Shown: piece after piece, positions 12,301-22,200 of the stretch | Layout: each line of letters begins with the position of its first letter | How positions within the stretch are numbered: the stretch's first letter is position 1 | Source of the DNA: Dendrolimus kikuchii | Taxonomy: Eukaryota; Arthropoda; Insecta; Lepidoptera; Lasiocampidae | Assembly: GCA_019925095.2 (NCBI GenBank) | Contig: CM034406.1 | Span: forward strand, 6,736,388-6,800,387 | DNA: 64,000 nt | Direction of reading: 5' to 3' | Made by a program: the position numbers and the translations under genes | Notes under the pieces: model-generated | Databases searched by the model: none | The model's input: the letters and a program-made list of their open reading frames with translations, nothing else | What the model was told of the DNA's origin: nothing

Positions 12301-15300
12301 GCAGTACTCCAGTTTAAAAAAAAAAATCTAAGTCTGCACCATTTCCACTTGGTGCTGTTCACTAGTGAAAATATAATTGTAATTAGACCGCGCGCCTGCT
12401 AGGGGGCGCCAGTGATTGCATACAGCTCCTTACAATATAATTATGTATGTATTGTATTTAGTGCTGACAACACTTTAATGTTCTTTAACACATTTTGTTT
12501 AAAATTTATTTTATATATACAGATCCAAAACTAATTTTAAATTTGCAGATGAATTTCTATTATATTCAGATTCTAAAGACAAACAAGATTTTTCATAAAC
12601 ATGTTTAACCTTCTTAGAGAAAAATTTTTGGCAATGTCTTTTTATTGCATGTTTGTATCATAATATACAATGAAGTACATTTCCTAAATACTTTTAGTTA
12701 AGGTTTTCAATTAGAAAACATAACATCATTGTGTTGTAAATCTATACTATAATAAATCTGTAAATGGTTCGAGATTATATATTGCGTTTAAAAATGTGGA
12801 AAAAAAATCAGGGGGGTTAATTCGAACCAGGAGATTCCGAAAACGCATATTTTAGAATTTTCGTCTGTCTGTCTGTTAGAGCATCACGTGAAAACTACTG
12901 AACAGATTTAACTGAAACTCGACATAGAGCTAGCTTATATCCCGGGGCATAACTTAGGATACTTTTTATCCCGATAAATAAAGTCGTTTTCGTGGGATAG
13001 ACGAAAATAGCGAAAAATGTGGTGCTGCGATCGCATCTTTATATAAATGACACTCGACATAGTGCTGGGTTATAACTGAGTTAACATTTAGGATACATTT
13101 TATCCCGCTAAATGAAGTTGTTTCCTTAGAATAGACAGATTAGCCAATTCATTGTATTGTTTCAAGTCAGGTTGGCTTCAACTCGCCTCTATGTTTTGCT
13201 GGGCAGTTGTGTAGACTATATGGACTAGTTACTTTGTTATTATTAAGTTTTTGTGTTAGTAAAATAAAGCTACTGCCTAGGGTTTGACAGCGGCGCAAAC
13301 GCGGGGCAATCTCTAGTTAATAATAAATGTTGTAAATTGTAATTATTATTCTTTTTCTATATAAGAAATAACTATAAAAATAAGGACATCACTGTTGTTT
13401 ATGAATGTGATGGCATCTATCCAAAATATTAATTTTGTGCAGTTGCCAGATGCAGTGTTAAGTTCAAGGCTATTTTTATACAGAAATTCTTAAGAATAAT
13501 AATTCATTTTGATGGTGTCTATAGTTGCGAAGTCTAAATGTTTGCCTCCTAAAAGACCTTTCAATTTTTTTTTGACTATGGTTTCCGTGTTTGGAATTTA
13601 TATCCTAAATGTTGTAACAATATTATGCATAAGACAAAATGGTGTTGTATGTTATGCATAACACAAATGTATTTTGTTTAGCTTAGGAATATATGTGTGT
13701 ATTTCTACAAAGTCATTATTATTATTTGATGTCACCTAATTTCTAAGTATACAGTCATACACTTTTGCCAGGCAGGGATTCTCTTTATATTCAATCACAA
13801 ATAACATGATGCAATCCACACATGAGATGATATCGAGTTTCTTCTTCTCATGTATTTAAGGGTATAAGTTTGCAGATTGTATAATGATATTTTATTAGCT
13901 ATGATTTGATAAGTGTGCAGCTATTTATAATGTTTACCACTGCCAAGTGTCATTGGCAGAACAGGTGTAAATGCACTAGTAAAATTAGCTTTAAAATAAT
14001 TTCTAAATAGTGCTCACAATCACAACTAGCAACTAGGAAAAGTATGTGAGTCATATGCTATGCATATTTTTATTCTGGGTTCAATTCCTCACATAAATTT
14101 CAAAATTAAATAAAAATATAAATTATATTATTATTTTTTGTATGTCTCTAGAGACCACGGGCCATAAACATGGCCCAGACTTTTGGAGGACTTGCGTGGG
14201 GCCATGGGAAGTCCAACATGTAGAAGCCTCTTAGACAATTTAATGTAAATGTGGCATGACACTGACCCGCGATTATCCTTGTCAACACCATTATAAATAT
14301 AGTAAATTTCATAAAGAGTTTTCTGTTATTTATTATTGTCTGGGTGTTTGGGATGGGCCCCAGATTGTTCCAATACATGTTAGCTGTTATGCAATAATAA
14401 CTTACTTATCTTGGGATTATACTTGTATTTTGTACTGTATTTTGTATATGTTATTTTGTACATGTAACAGTGCAGTATTTTTGAGGCAGCAGAGGTATAA
14501 ACCTCACTCCCCATTTTTTTCACCTAGCAAAAGGGAAGGTCGCAGCCGATTTTTATGATTCTTCAGGTGGGGGTAGCACTAACAACTCATGTGTGAAGTA
14601 CTATTGCCACACCATCTTTAAGTATATACCCACTAAAACCCCTCGATATTCTTTCCAATGCCTTATGCCAGGGCTATGTGAAAGTGAAGCTCGACCTACT
14701 CTGGGTGCCGTCGAAGGCAGGAGCCTCTAAGGCCACATCCACTGCAAATCCAATTACTTTATATTTCCCGGCATCTTCAAAGGTCTTTACTGCATGGGGT
14801 GGTTGTGACATGCCCCACGGGAGGAGGGGTGAGCGCGCGCGGTATACGGCGCGCCCCCATCTCGACAGCATAATGGCGGCTGAGAACTCTATTCCCAAGA
14901 GATCCATCCACTCACAGCGGACGAAGGTTGAAATCTGGCCTCTGCCGCCTGCGTGTCCCCGTTTAGTGGAAGTGGAGCAAGGATGTCCACTCACGCTCCC
15001 GCTCCACCTTTGCAAGCATGACTTGCTCACACATAGAGGAGACGGAGTCCCATCCAGGTTTGCTTCCAACCATTGTGTGTTCTACAGCCAGGAGCGATAG
15101 GTCAAAGCCAGTAAAGACGACGAGATCTCGTCACTGTTCTGTTCAAGCACACACCGTGATGGTCTCACAGCTTAGGCGACACAGGTACCTCCCGAAACAA
15201 CCATGCCCCAAAAGGACCTGTGTCAACCTCACTCCCCAAGACCAGGTAGAAGTATATAACTGTAACCTTGCATTAACTAATAAGAGTGAAATATCATTTA

Positions 15301-15919
15301 GATAATAGGCTCTCATACATCATGTACTTCATATAACCATTCTCATAAAAATAGAGAATTAGATAAGCTATTTTGTTTAGATAGGACAAACAATTCAACT
15401 AAGAGATTTTAACAAATATGACAACAAAATATTTTAACTTTAACTCTTTTAGACTTAAATAGGGTGGGATATAGTTATGCACCTTCTATTTATTATGAAA
15501 AAATTAGAAGTTTTCTAATATGGGCTAGAAGGCTAAGGAGGGAGCTCCGCTTCACTCCACTCCTGCCTTAAGGCTAAGGGAGTGGAGTGAAGAGGAGCAT
15601 GGTTTATTTTTTTATAACCACCCAAAATTCACTTTTTATCTCAAATAGTAAATTAGAATTTATTGTAAGATGCGTCTTGTAAAATGTATCATTTAGTTTA
15701 GTTTGTGAATTAATTTTTTTTCAACTTACTATGTAAGGTGCATCCCTCGTATCTATGAGTACTTGGTAAAATGTGTGAGTTCTGCCTTTAACTTCTTTGC
15801 CCACGTTTGATAAGGAATCACCAGATGCTTCAGCAGTAGCCAGCGAGTCCGTAGTGCCCCTTTTACTGGTCGCATCTCTATCATAAACTCTAGCCAACCA
15901 AGGAAACAGAATCACGCCT
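6329..15919 (-). CDS. POLDIP2: DNA polymerase delta-interacting protein 2 (N-terminus not found)
   Basis: Five minus-strand coding exons join in frame: 15919-15730, 10697-10520, 9871-9708, 8891-8686 and 6446-6329 (TGA at 6329). All visible boundaries are GT-AG. They encode about 284 residues against roughly 370 in the human protein. In order they show a YccV-like (hemimethylated-DNA-binding type) region with RGVILFPWLARVYDRD and KEVKGRTHTFYQVLID, then YAIPGLDYVAHDDIIPYTS, QETLRAWQKKNHPWLELSDV, VYWWRYCIRLENL and RERHWRIFSLSGTLETVRG. An ApaG/DUF525 domain ending in IPPFSLESK closes the protein. In animals this protein is mainly mitochondrial and was found as a partner of DNA polymerase delta and PCNA. 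The first visible exon probably starts at an AG acceptor just before 15919. An alternative in-frame ATG lies at 15981, but the residues it adds do not match the family, so an upstream exon is missing. The introns are packed with SINE and Helitron-like repeats. Confidence 0.93.
6764..7313 (+). repeat. Helitron-like Lep1-type element (long form)
   Basis: It starts with AATATTATAAAATTCAAAAC, has the TACATTGAAGCTATTTAAAA block and AAAAACTACTGGGCCGATTT, two CCCGGGAATCC blocks, and ends in GACGAAGTCGCGGGCATATTCTA. Related copies lie at 44186-44573, 51768-52160 and 55385-55715. It lies in the last POLDIP2 intron. Confidence 0.6.
7374..7581 (+). repeat. Helitron-like element ending in CAGCTAGT
   Basis: It contains CTCCTAAACGGCTGGACGG, then a CGGTAGGTGGCGCTGC segment, and ends ACAGCTAGT followed by TT. 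This fits the CTAGT-type Helitron 3' terminus, with AT insertion context. A related segment with the same GGCGC block is inverted at about 58500-58690. Confidence 0.55.
8259..8347 (+). repeat. Partial copy of GGCTACGTTC MITE family
   Basis: GGCTACGTTC, ACTCACAACGA, CACGACCGCG, CCGTTCCACTTGC and CGTTACAATCGTAAACCCAAG match the full copies at 34994-35199, 35764-36053 and 36594-36860. This copy stops where a SINE-like repeat begins. Confidence 0.6.
8348..8643 (+). repeat. A-tailed SINE-like repeat, copy 1
   Basis: This shares a roughly 280-base consensus with copies at 9935-10242, 48308-48613 (inverted) and 54849-55165 (inverted). The head has CGTAAGAGGCGACAAAACAACCC and the middle has GGTTCCAGTCTCCCTTAAG. 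The 3' end reads GTCTGCCTGTCTGCTGAACTC plus an A-run. The 3' A-tail ends about 40 bases before the POLDIP2 exon at 8686-8891, so the repeat nearly touches its splice donor. Confidence 0.75.
9935..10242 (+). repeat. A-tailed SINE-like repeat, copy 2
   Basis: This is a nearly full-length copy. It starts near ATGCAGGAACGAAGAAAG, passes GGCCTGTCACGAGAGGCGAC, and ends CTGTCTGCTGAACTCATAC plus an A-run. It lies about 65 bases upstream of the splice acceptor of the POLDIP2 exon at 9708-9871. Confidence 0.75.
10785..11121 (+). repeat. Diverged Helitron-like Lep1-type element
   Basis: It contains TTACTCTTTTACTTAAAAGCTACTGAACAG, a TATACACATCAGAATAA block shared with the 4427-4641 copy, and a closing GTCGCGAGCGACATCTAATT. 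It is interrupted or strongly diverged in its middle third. Confidence 0.45.
12205..12330 (+). repeat. A-tailed SINE-like repeat, partial copy
   Basis: Only the 3' half is kept: TTGGTGACATTTCTGCACATG, GGACGGTAACCACTTTCC, GTCTGTCTGCAG and an A-run. The frame that crosses it is fortuitous. Confidence 0.6.
12742..13319 (+). repeat. Helitron-like Lep1-type element
   Basis: It starts ACTATAATAAATCTGTAAATGG. It holds CACGTGAAAACTACTGAACAG and two TTTTATCCCG(A/C)(T/A)AAA(T)GAAGT blocks, which suggests an internal duplication. It ends GCAAACGCGGGGCAATCTCTAGTTAAT, a CTAGT-type terminus next to AA. Confidence 0.55.
14140..15262 (-). mobile_element. Decayed non-LTR retrotransposon, jockey-like 3' region
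   Basis: Read on the minus strand, the 3' end (GGCCATGTTTATGGCCCGTGGTCTCTAGAGAC) matches, in inverse orientation, the end of the plus-strand fragment at 43676-44166. That fragment ends GACCCGTGGGTCTTCAGAGAC plus ATAATAATAT. The GC-rich body (14680-15100) has overlapping frames on both strands but no recognisable reverse transcriptase or endonuclease motif. I take it as a dead LINE fragment. The clade is an impression only. Confidence 0.45.
15525..15660. repeat. Repeat with 20-bp hairpin (GCTCC..CTCC)
   Basis: 15544-15563 and 15579-15598 are inverted with 19 of 20 matches across a 15-base loop. The following block, GGTTTATTTTTTTATAACCACCCAA plus TTTTTATCTCAAATA, recurs at 37732-37835, directly downstream of the CCDC86-like gene. 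Both copies carry the TAGAAGGCTAAGG opening. It lies about 70 bases downstream of the POLDIP2 exon at 15730-15919. Confidence 0.65.
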
Positions 15920-16279
15920 CTTATAATAGGGACGCGACATATTGTTCTATACGTACAATTGCTTATACAAATAGCATCCATTTTGAAGGCACACACATAA
16001 ACATATATCTATCTCGTTCTTACTCAGCACTGTAACTCGCAGGAAAACAATATAACAGTATTTCAGTGCGTACATAAAGTGGAACATGAATATACGTAAA
16101 TACCTAATGAGGCCGAAAATCCGCCATGTTTAGTGCACCAAATGTCATTATCAGTCAGTGCACCCGGTACTTGTCTTGTCAAAAAGTCGTGGTATAAATC
16201 AAAATAACTAATTATCTTTCAATATTTTGCTTGTGATTTAAAATAATTGAAGCCAAATATAAATAATTACGTCGCAGAT
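15920..16279. promoter_or_regulatory. Head-to-head region between POLDIP2 and the THAP gene, YY1-like site
   Basis: POLDIP2 runs left and the THAP gene runs right from here, with at most about 360 bases between visible coding parts. CCGCCATGTTTAGTG at 16131-16145 contains, on the minus strand, AACATGGCGG, a good match to the YY1/Pho consensus. The same 15 bases recur at 18499-18513. Shared promoter use is an inference from geometry. A missing POLDIP2 first exon could also lie here or further right. Confidence 0.4.
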
Positions 16280-17495
16280 ATGTCCGTGTGCAGTGTAATA
16301 GGGTGCGGCATAAGAAAAACACCAAATCAGTCATCTTTAACCATACACAGGTACGCTGTAAATAACATTAAAAATATTGCTTATTGTTAATGTTTCCGGG
16401 AAAATAAAGGAAGATTTTCATTATAATTAGCAAGGTTCTTATGTGCAGTTATAGGTCATGAATGGATTTAACCTATTTAACTATATTTTTACGCTTAAAT
16501 AATGTTAATTTATTAGCTGGGGTTGTACATTATTTATCGACTTTGATATCGATATAATATGATTGCTTATATAAAATTTCTTATTTTATCATGCTACCCC
16601 GCTTAAAACATACAAAAATAATAATTAAAACATATTTTATAGGATCCCAAGAAATGAGCGTATAAAGAAAAAGTGGCTGGAAGCCATTGGAATGGAAAAT
16701 ATAAAGCCAAATGCAAAATATATTTATATTTGCTCGCTACATTTTGATGATAAATGTTTCAACAAAACTCTGGATGTGACTCGACTACGAGATGATGCCG
16801 TGCCCTTCAAATTTGTAAGAGTAAGTTAATACTGTATATACTTTTATAGTTAGTATTGATATACTTTTTTTAAATTATATACATATTTTAATACATACAT
16901 ATTATTTTATAACAAAACGTGCTATAAAAGGATCAAAATTAATATACAAGTTTTGTATGGTGGGACGATGATCAGCAGGATAGTCGTTGGACTGTCGGCT
17001 TATTATATCATTCCTGCTCCGTCTTCGCAGACGAAGGCCTAAATATGTCTTCTCGTGCCTCTCACCCTCATGGAGACTGCTCGTATAATTGAAATTTGTA
17101 CTTTCACTTTTAGCCTTTGGTATACTTGTTGCTGCTACATTATTACAGATATGCTAGTTACGACTAGTTGTAGTCTATGTCATTCTCATTCTATATAACT
17201 ATTTTAGAAAAACTTATGGGTTTTGTGGCTGTGATTCCATCCAAGAAATGTATTTGCCCAATTTGAATGATAATGTCATAATTTAAGCAAATTTTATGAA
17301 AAAAATACTGTGGACACAATTATTCTAAACTAATATTTCAATATTTTGCAGCGACATGCCAGCCAACATAAAACTGGCATATTAAAAGAAAACCAGTTGG
17401 AAACAATTCCTGTTTTGGCTGGTCCTGACACCTCTACCTTGGTATTAGCTGCACATTTAAGGACTCTGCTGTTCTTTAGCTTCAAGAGATGTTAG
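16280..17495 (+). CDS. Small THAP-domain (C2CH zinc finger) protein
   Basis: Three plus-strand exons join in frame: 16280-16350, 16643-16820 and 17352-17495 (TAG), giving 130 residues. The N-terminus is a full THAP domain. CSVIGC supplies the first two zinc-binding cysteines, IPRNERIKKKWLEAIG follows with the conserved tryptophan, CSLHF supplies Cys and His, and the domain ends in the AVPF box (AVPFKF). THAP domains bind DNA and occur in transcription regulators and P-element-type transposases. After the domain only about 50 residues remain (KTGILKENQLETIPVLAGPD...), without a visible coiled coil or transposase core, so the protein is far shorter than most THAP proteins. A second donor 6 bases earlier (after 16814) would also keep frame. 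I chose GTAAGT at 16821 for its better consensus. Head-to-head with POLDIP2. A host gene and a domesticated transposase fragment are both possible. Confidence 0.8.
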
Positions 17496-17923
17496 ATTTT
17501 GTATATACAGACTCTTTATAGTGAAGCTATTGAACCTACTTAGATAAAAGTAATATGCTTTGACATCTTTAGAGGAATAAACCAAAACTGATGGTGTCAC
17601 TTCTTTGAATTTTGTATTCCATGTAAAACATCTAAGGTACAAATAAAACTCATATTATAAACTTATGCCTTTATTAGTTTTACTTTAATAAAAACTATTG
17701 TAAATTCGTTAAATTTTTAATAATTAAGTGATTTTAGAGCGGAAGTCATAAGGAATGACGTTTGTAATTAAATAAATGTTCTGTAGGTGTTTTGTTTTTT
17801 TTATCACGCGGCCCTTAATAAGTTTAAAATTTGAATCACTCTCACTTATGGTGCAGCGCACCTATCTTGAGGTGAGTTGCGGTAATGTGTTACGGACTTT
17901 AGAGTCAGCAACACAATTAAAAT

Positions 17924-18060
17924 AGATTGTAATAGAGAGGTAAGTAGTTTAGACTACTTACCTCTCTATTACAATCTAATTAATCTGTTTTGGATATCAA
18001 AATAACAGTACGTGTTTTTCATAGGAAAAACACGTACTCTTATTTTGATATCCAAAACAG
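17924..18060. repeat. Two adjacent near-perfect hairpins
   Basis: Hairpin 1 has arms 17924-17948 and 17953-17977, 25 of 25 matched, with loop TTAG. Hairpin 2 has arms 17985-18020 and 18025-18060, 35 of 36 matched, with loop ATAG. They are only 7 bases apart. The arms share no sequence with each other. There is no coding potential. Confidence 0.95.
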
Positions 18061-18069
18061 CATAGCTAG

Positions 18070-18181
18070 CTAGCATGCTAACGTTTTATCGCCGACATAA
18101 AGCTTCCATCCCTTTCCGGCATATACGCAAGTGCGAGCGAGACGGCAACATACGAAACGACGATAAAATTTAGCATGCTAG
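18070..18181. mobile_element. 112-bp MITE with CTAGCATGCTAA inverted ends
   Basis: CTAGCATGCTAACGTTTTATCG at 18070-18091 is inverted at 18161-18181 as CGATAAAATTTAGCATGCTAG, with two differences. The interior is GC-richer. The element starts 9 bases after the double hairpin, so the two may belong to one composite insertion. Confidence 0.65.
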
Positions 18182-18498
18182 AGATGGGCAGATGGCACTG
18201 TACTACGCCATATGTTTATGTTTTGTGGTCACTGTGTTGTCAAACGACAACTTTATCAAATCAGTGTAGCAACTTTTAAAAATCGTCATATCGTTTACTT
18301 GATAAATTTGAAACACGAACTTGTCTTAGATTTCACACATCTAAATCAAAGTATCTTTGCACATAACAATATACTTACTTCCTATTAAAGTATAAATTCT
18401 ACAAATAATTAATACTCAATAATATTGAAAATAAAATGAGCCAAGGACGTTTATCGATAAAACCTAATAACATTAAAATCTTATGGGCAGCACTAAAA

Positions 18499-18527
18499 CC
18501 GCCATGTTTAGTGGCCAGATGACGTCA
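18499..18527. promoter_or_regulatory. YY1-like 15-mer followed by a CRE palindrome
   Basis: CCGCCATGTTTAGTG at 18499-18513 is identical to 16131-16145. Six bases further on, at 18520-18527, is TGACGTCA, the perfect CREB/ATF palindrome. It lies about 770 bases upstream of the ACADS start codon. Whether it drives ACADS is unknown. Confidence 0.35.
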
Positions 18528-18637
18528 CAGTGGCACGCATTTTTTATTGACGTTTCATTTCCATAGGTTTGCTACTTCAGTGGCTTACACACAAGTGTAT
18601 AAGCTTCTTGGCCACAAAGGCAGGCACATAGATGATA

Positions 18638-18676
<39 letters not shown>
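18638..18676. repeat. (TA)n microsatellite
   Basis: An uninterrupted run of TA dinucleotides of roughly 38 bases, flanked by unique AT-rich DNA. Confidence 0.9.
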
Positions 18677-18678
<2 letters not shown>

Positions 18679-18730
18679 AACAGGCAAAGGAATCTTTAGT
18701 CCATACAGCCAACTACATATTTTTATATGT

Positions 18731-18962
18731 AGGGCACTGCGCAGTTGTATTGTAGGATAAAACTAACGCCACTTGTGAAAACTCGAAAAGCCACATTTGA
18801 CTATACAGTTCATATTTCTCACAAAAACACATAATTACTACTAAAAACTATCAATGTCCTACAACTATTGTTAATTTTAGTGATTTTACACTTTTTTAGA
18901 AAATAAAACTGCACAGTACAACGATCCCTTTCAGTTCCCGCCAAAAAACTCTTTATGACATA
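18731..18962 (-). mobile_element. GAGTTTTTGGCGGGAACTG retroposon, copy 1 (inverted)
   Basis: The inverse of the 270-bp element at 47203-47472. CAGTTCCCGCCAAAAAACTC marks its 5' end at right. The internal blocks GTAGGACATTGATAGTTTTTA and GAACTGTATAGTCAAATGTGG are shared. The 3' tail is diverged. Confidence 0.75.
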
Positions 18963-19296
18963 ACACTTCATAACAGTAACATCTGACGAGTGTTAGATAA
19001 ATTGTCTCATTAAAATTATGTTCCAGATCATAGTTATATTGTTGAGTTTATGAGCATTTTGATATTTATTATTTCTACTATTTGCTTTAAAAAAGCGAAA
19101 GTTCATTATTATGTGATAATATTGATATGAAATGATATGTTCGTGTACTGCAACAAGACTTTGCTCTCAAAAGTACAAAGTTCGAAAAGTTTATAAAAAT
19201 ACTAAATTAAATATATACGTAAAATTTACTATTCTGTGATTTCTGTTTCTACAGTGTATTTTTGTTTATTTTTAAAATATATATAATTATATAAAT

Positions 19297-22200
19297 ATGT
19301 TTGTATCATTGTGCAAAGTTCTTCAATCGACAGGTAAGATAATTTAATTATACCGCGCCAGTAATTTCATAAAACAAAAAACAAAATAATTGCTTAGTTT
19401 GCAAATGAATTACATATTTATACTTTTCATACAGCACCCGGTTCTCTGCGACAATCCAGATGTATTGCTTCTCTGTCAAGCTTACCTGATACTTACCAGA
19501 TGTTGTATAAAACTTGTCGAGATTTCGCTGAAGGAGAATTAAAGCCGAACGCAGCAAAGTATGATAGGGAGCATTTATATCCTGGGGAGGCTATCAAAAA
19601 GATGGGCGAACTAGGCCTTATGGCGATCGCCACCCCTGAAGAAATTGGGGGAGCAGGTTTAGACTACCTCGCTTATGCTATAGCACTCGAAGAAATATCC
19701 AGAGGATGTGCTTCAGCTGGTGTTATAATGTCAGTAAACAACTCTTTATACCTTGGCCCTGTCATACATTGGGGTACTGACAAACAGAAAAAGGAGTTTG
19801 TTACACCTTTTTGTACCGGTAACTTGTTTTTATAATGTGTGAAGTTTATGTTTCTAAGAGCCCTTAAGACTATACACACTGTTTCCTATAGCTTCTTTTA
19901 CATAACTTTTGGCTTTCAAGTCCATGGAAGTTGTGTCATTTTAGGATATAAATTATATTATAGCTTTCCTTTATCATAAGTATACATAACACAGCATCAT
20001 ATAACATAAAATTTCTATTTGATGTTAACAATTAAATAAAAACTAAACTAAATTATAAATAAGTATATATAGAAATTAAAATGAAACTATAAAATCTAGT
20101 CCCAGACCACTGTCAGTAGGAAATGTGCCCAAAAGACTTGCCACATTACCTTGCTGTATCGCAACGCTAATGCATTGTCCGAGGTACAGACCAGTCTTTT
20201 GGTCACGTGAGGTGTCTACCAGGTGTTTTGCGATGTCTCAATAAAGTTTGTGTGCCTCATGCCCCTATGGTCCCAGGGTCTCGACCCCAAAAGCCGCAAA
20301 TATGTAACCATTTCTGATGGCGGCATATTTGCGGCATTTTAGGGCCTTCTGTTGTGCAGCAGCTATACCAGCAGACATGCTTGTAGCTGAAAGATGGGAC
20401 ACCGCCAGAGTATCGACACAAGACGCATCCCATACTAAAGGGCGACCCATCCTCCAGGGCACCAATGACATACCATTGTCGCAGCACAAGCTGTTCGGTT
20501 CTAGAAGGCAGGATCACAATAATTAGTTCATTCATGTTAGTAATGTTTCGTTTCCAATACCATGGAAAAAAATTAATATCTAATACTATAATATTCACAA
20601 AATAAAAGGCCTAATTTGACAGTTCTTATTACAACATATTTAGGGATTGAAACCTCCAAATTGTAACCCAATTTAGTTATCAGTTGATTATCACAAAAAA
20701 TTGATTAAGAAGTTATACACCTTTGTGATTCTTCAATTATTTTAAGTTAATCATTTTTTGTGTCACACAAATATCTCAGAAAATTAAAATGGAGTGCAAA
20801 ATTTTGTCCCACATTGCCTTTTGCATACCACATGCATTTATTGCGTACCACAATTAATCTATTGAAATTTTGATGATTTTACCAGTATAATATATATTTA
20901 TTAAATCATTTTTGTTTTCACTACATATATGTAAATTTATGTAGCAGTGTTTTAGTATAAATTATCCAAGATTTTGGAATAAATATGTATATAGTTTTTT
21001 TTCCAGAATCAAATTGAGTTAAGGAAATGCAACAACCCTTTGTTAGCGATGTTAAAATTTAAAAGAAGACTCCTTAGAATCTGTTTTTGGGACTTCATCA
21101 TAGATTAGTAGGAAATATAGTATTAATAAAAATTTCATGTTATTTAGAGGAACTGACTAATTGAGATATGTGTTAAACATTATATAATGCACCAGTAACA
21201 ATTATGTATATTATCAACTAAATAAATATTTTTTTATTTGCTTTCAGTTTCCTTGATTTTATTCAAAGTTAGGTTCTATTGATATAGATATACTAAGTGT
21301 CAAATTGAGCTCTTTATTTTGCGATTATTATAAAGAGGGAACATACAGCAGAGTAGCAATGATGAAATTAATATTTAAAAGTTGACCAATATCATCATGT
21401 GACATCAGGCTCTAGTAGCACATTGCTAAAATATTAATTCATTCTGTTTGAAGTTTTATTTTTTGAATAATTTTCAAGTTAATTTAAAATTTCAGTAAAC
21501 TGCAGAATTTGATTCAGGATTCATTCATGTATGAGTGTAAATCTTACACTGAAAATAATTTATAGCTATTTTGACACCACACATTATGCATCTTAAAATC
21601 AAGTTTTTAAGTAATTTCACTTCTTAAAAGGGTAATTTCAGATAAGATTAAGTAACTAAGATTTATTAATAAGACTTCGATATTTATTGTTTTCTATCCT
21701 ATCATGGAGAGAGCTGGAAGAGGGCATATTGAAAAGGTACAATAAGTTTTAATATTTAAAATCTAATACTAAACTTCATTGTAAAAATTGTTATTAGAAA
21801 TACAGTCTAATTTTTCAATATCCCAAATATAATATTTAATATTTTCTTAAGTTTACACAACTAGTACATATAATTGAAACTATGTTTTAATTTTTATTTC
21901 AATGTTTTGGCCACCTTTCAGTAGCAGTATCACTATTGAAAAGTGGCCAAAAATTTGAAATAAAAAATGCCACACATAAAACTGTTATGATATTGTTTTA
22001 ATTATACTATTTGTATTTGTTCTATAGGTGATATTGTAGGCTGCTTTGCATTATCTGAACCAGGCAACGGCTCAGATGCAGGTGCAGCCTCCACCACAGC
22101 AAAGGACAAAGGCAGCAGTTGGCTTCTGAATGGCACCAAATGTTGGATAACAAATGGATATGAGAGCAAGGCGTCAGTAGTTTTTGCAACCACAGATAAG

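Noticed and set aside
14678..15100. 140-codon plus-strand frame and 131-codon minus-strand frame over the same GC-rich DNA
   Set aside because: Both lack a recognisable domain, overlap each other fully, and sit in a decayed LINE region whose 3' end is identifiable. GC-rich DNA gives long frames by chance.
16814..16820. Earlier donor GTAAGA for THAP exon 2
   Set aside because: It is in frame and possible, but GTAAGT six bases later fits the donor consensus better. The choice only adds or removes Val-Arg.
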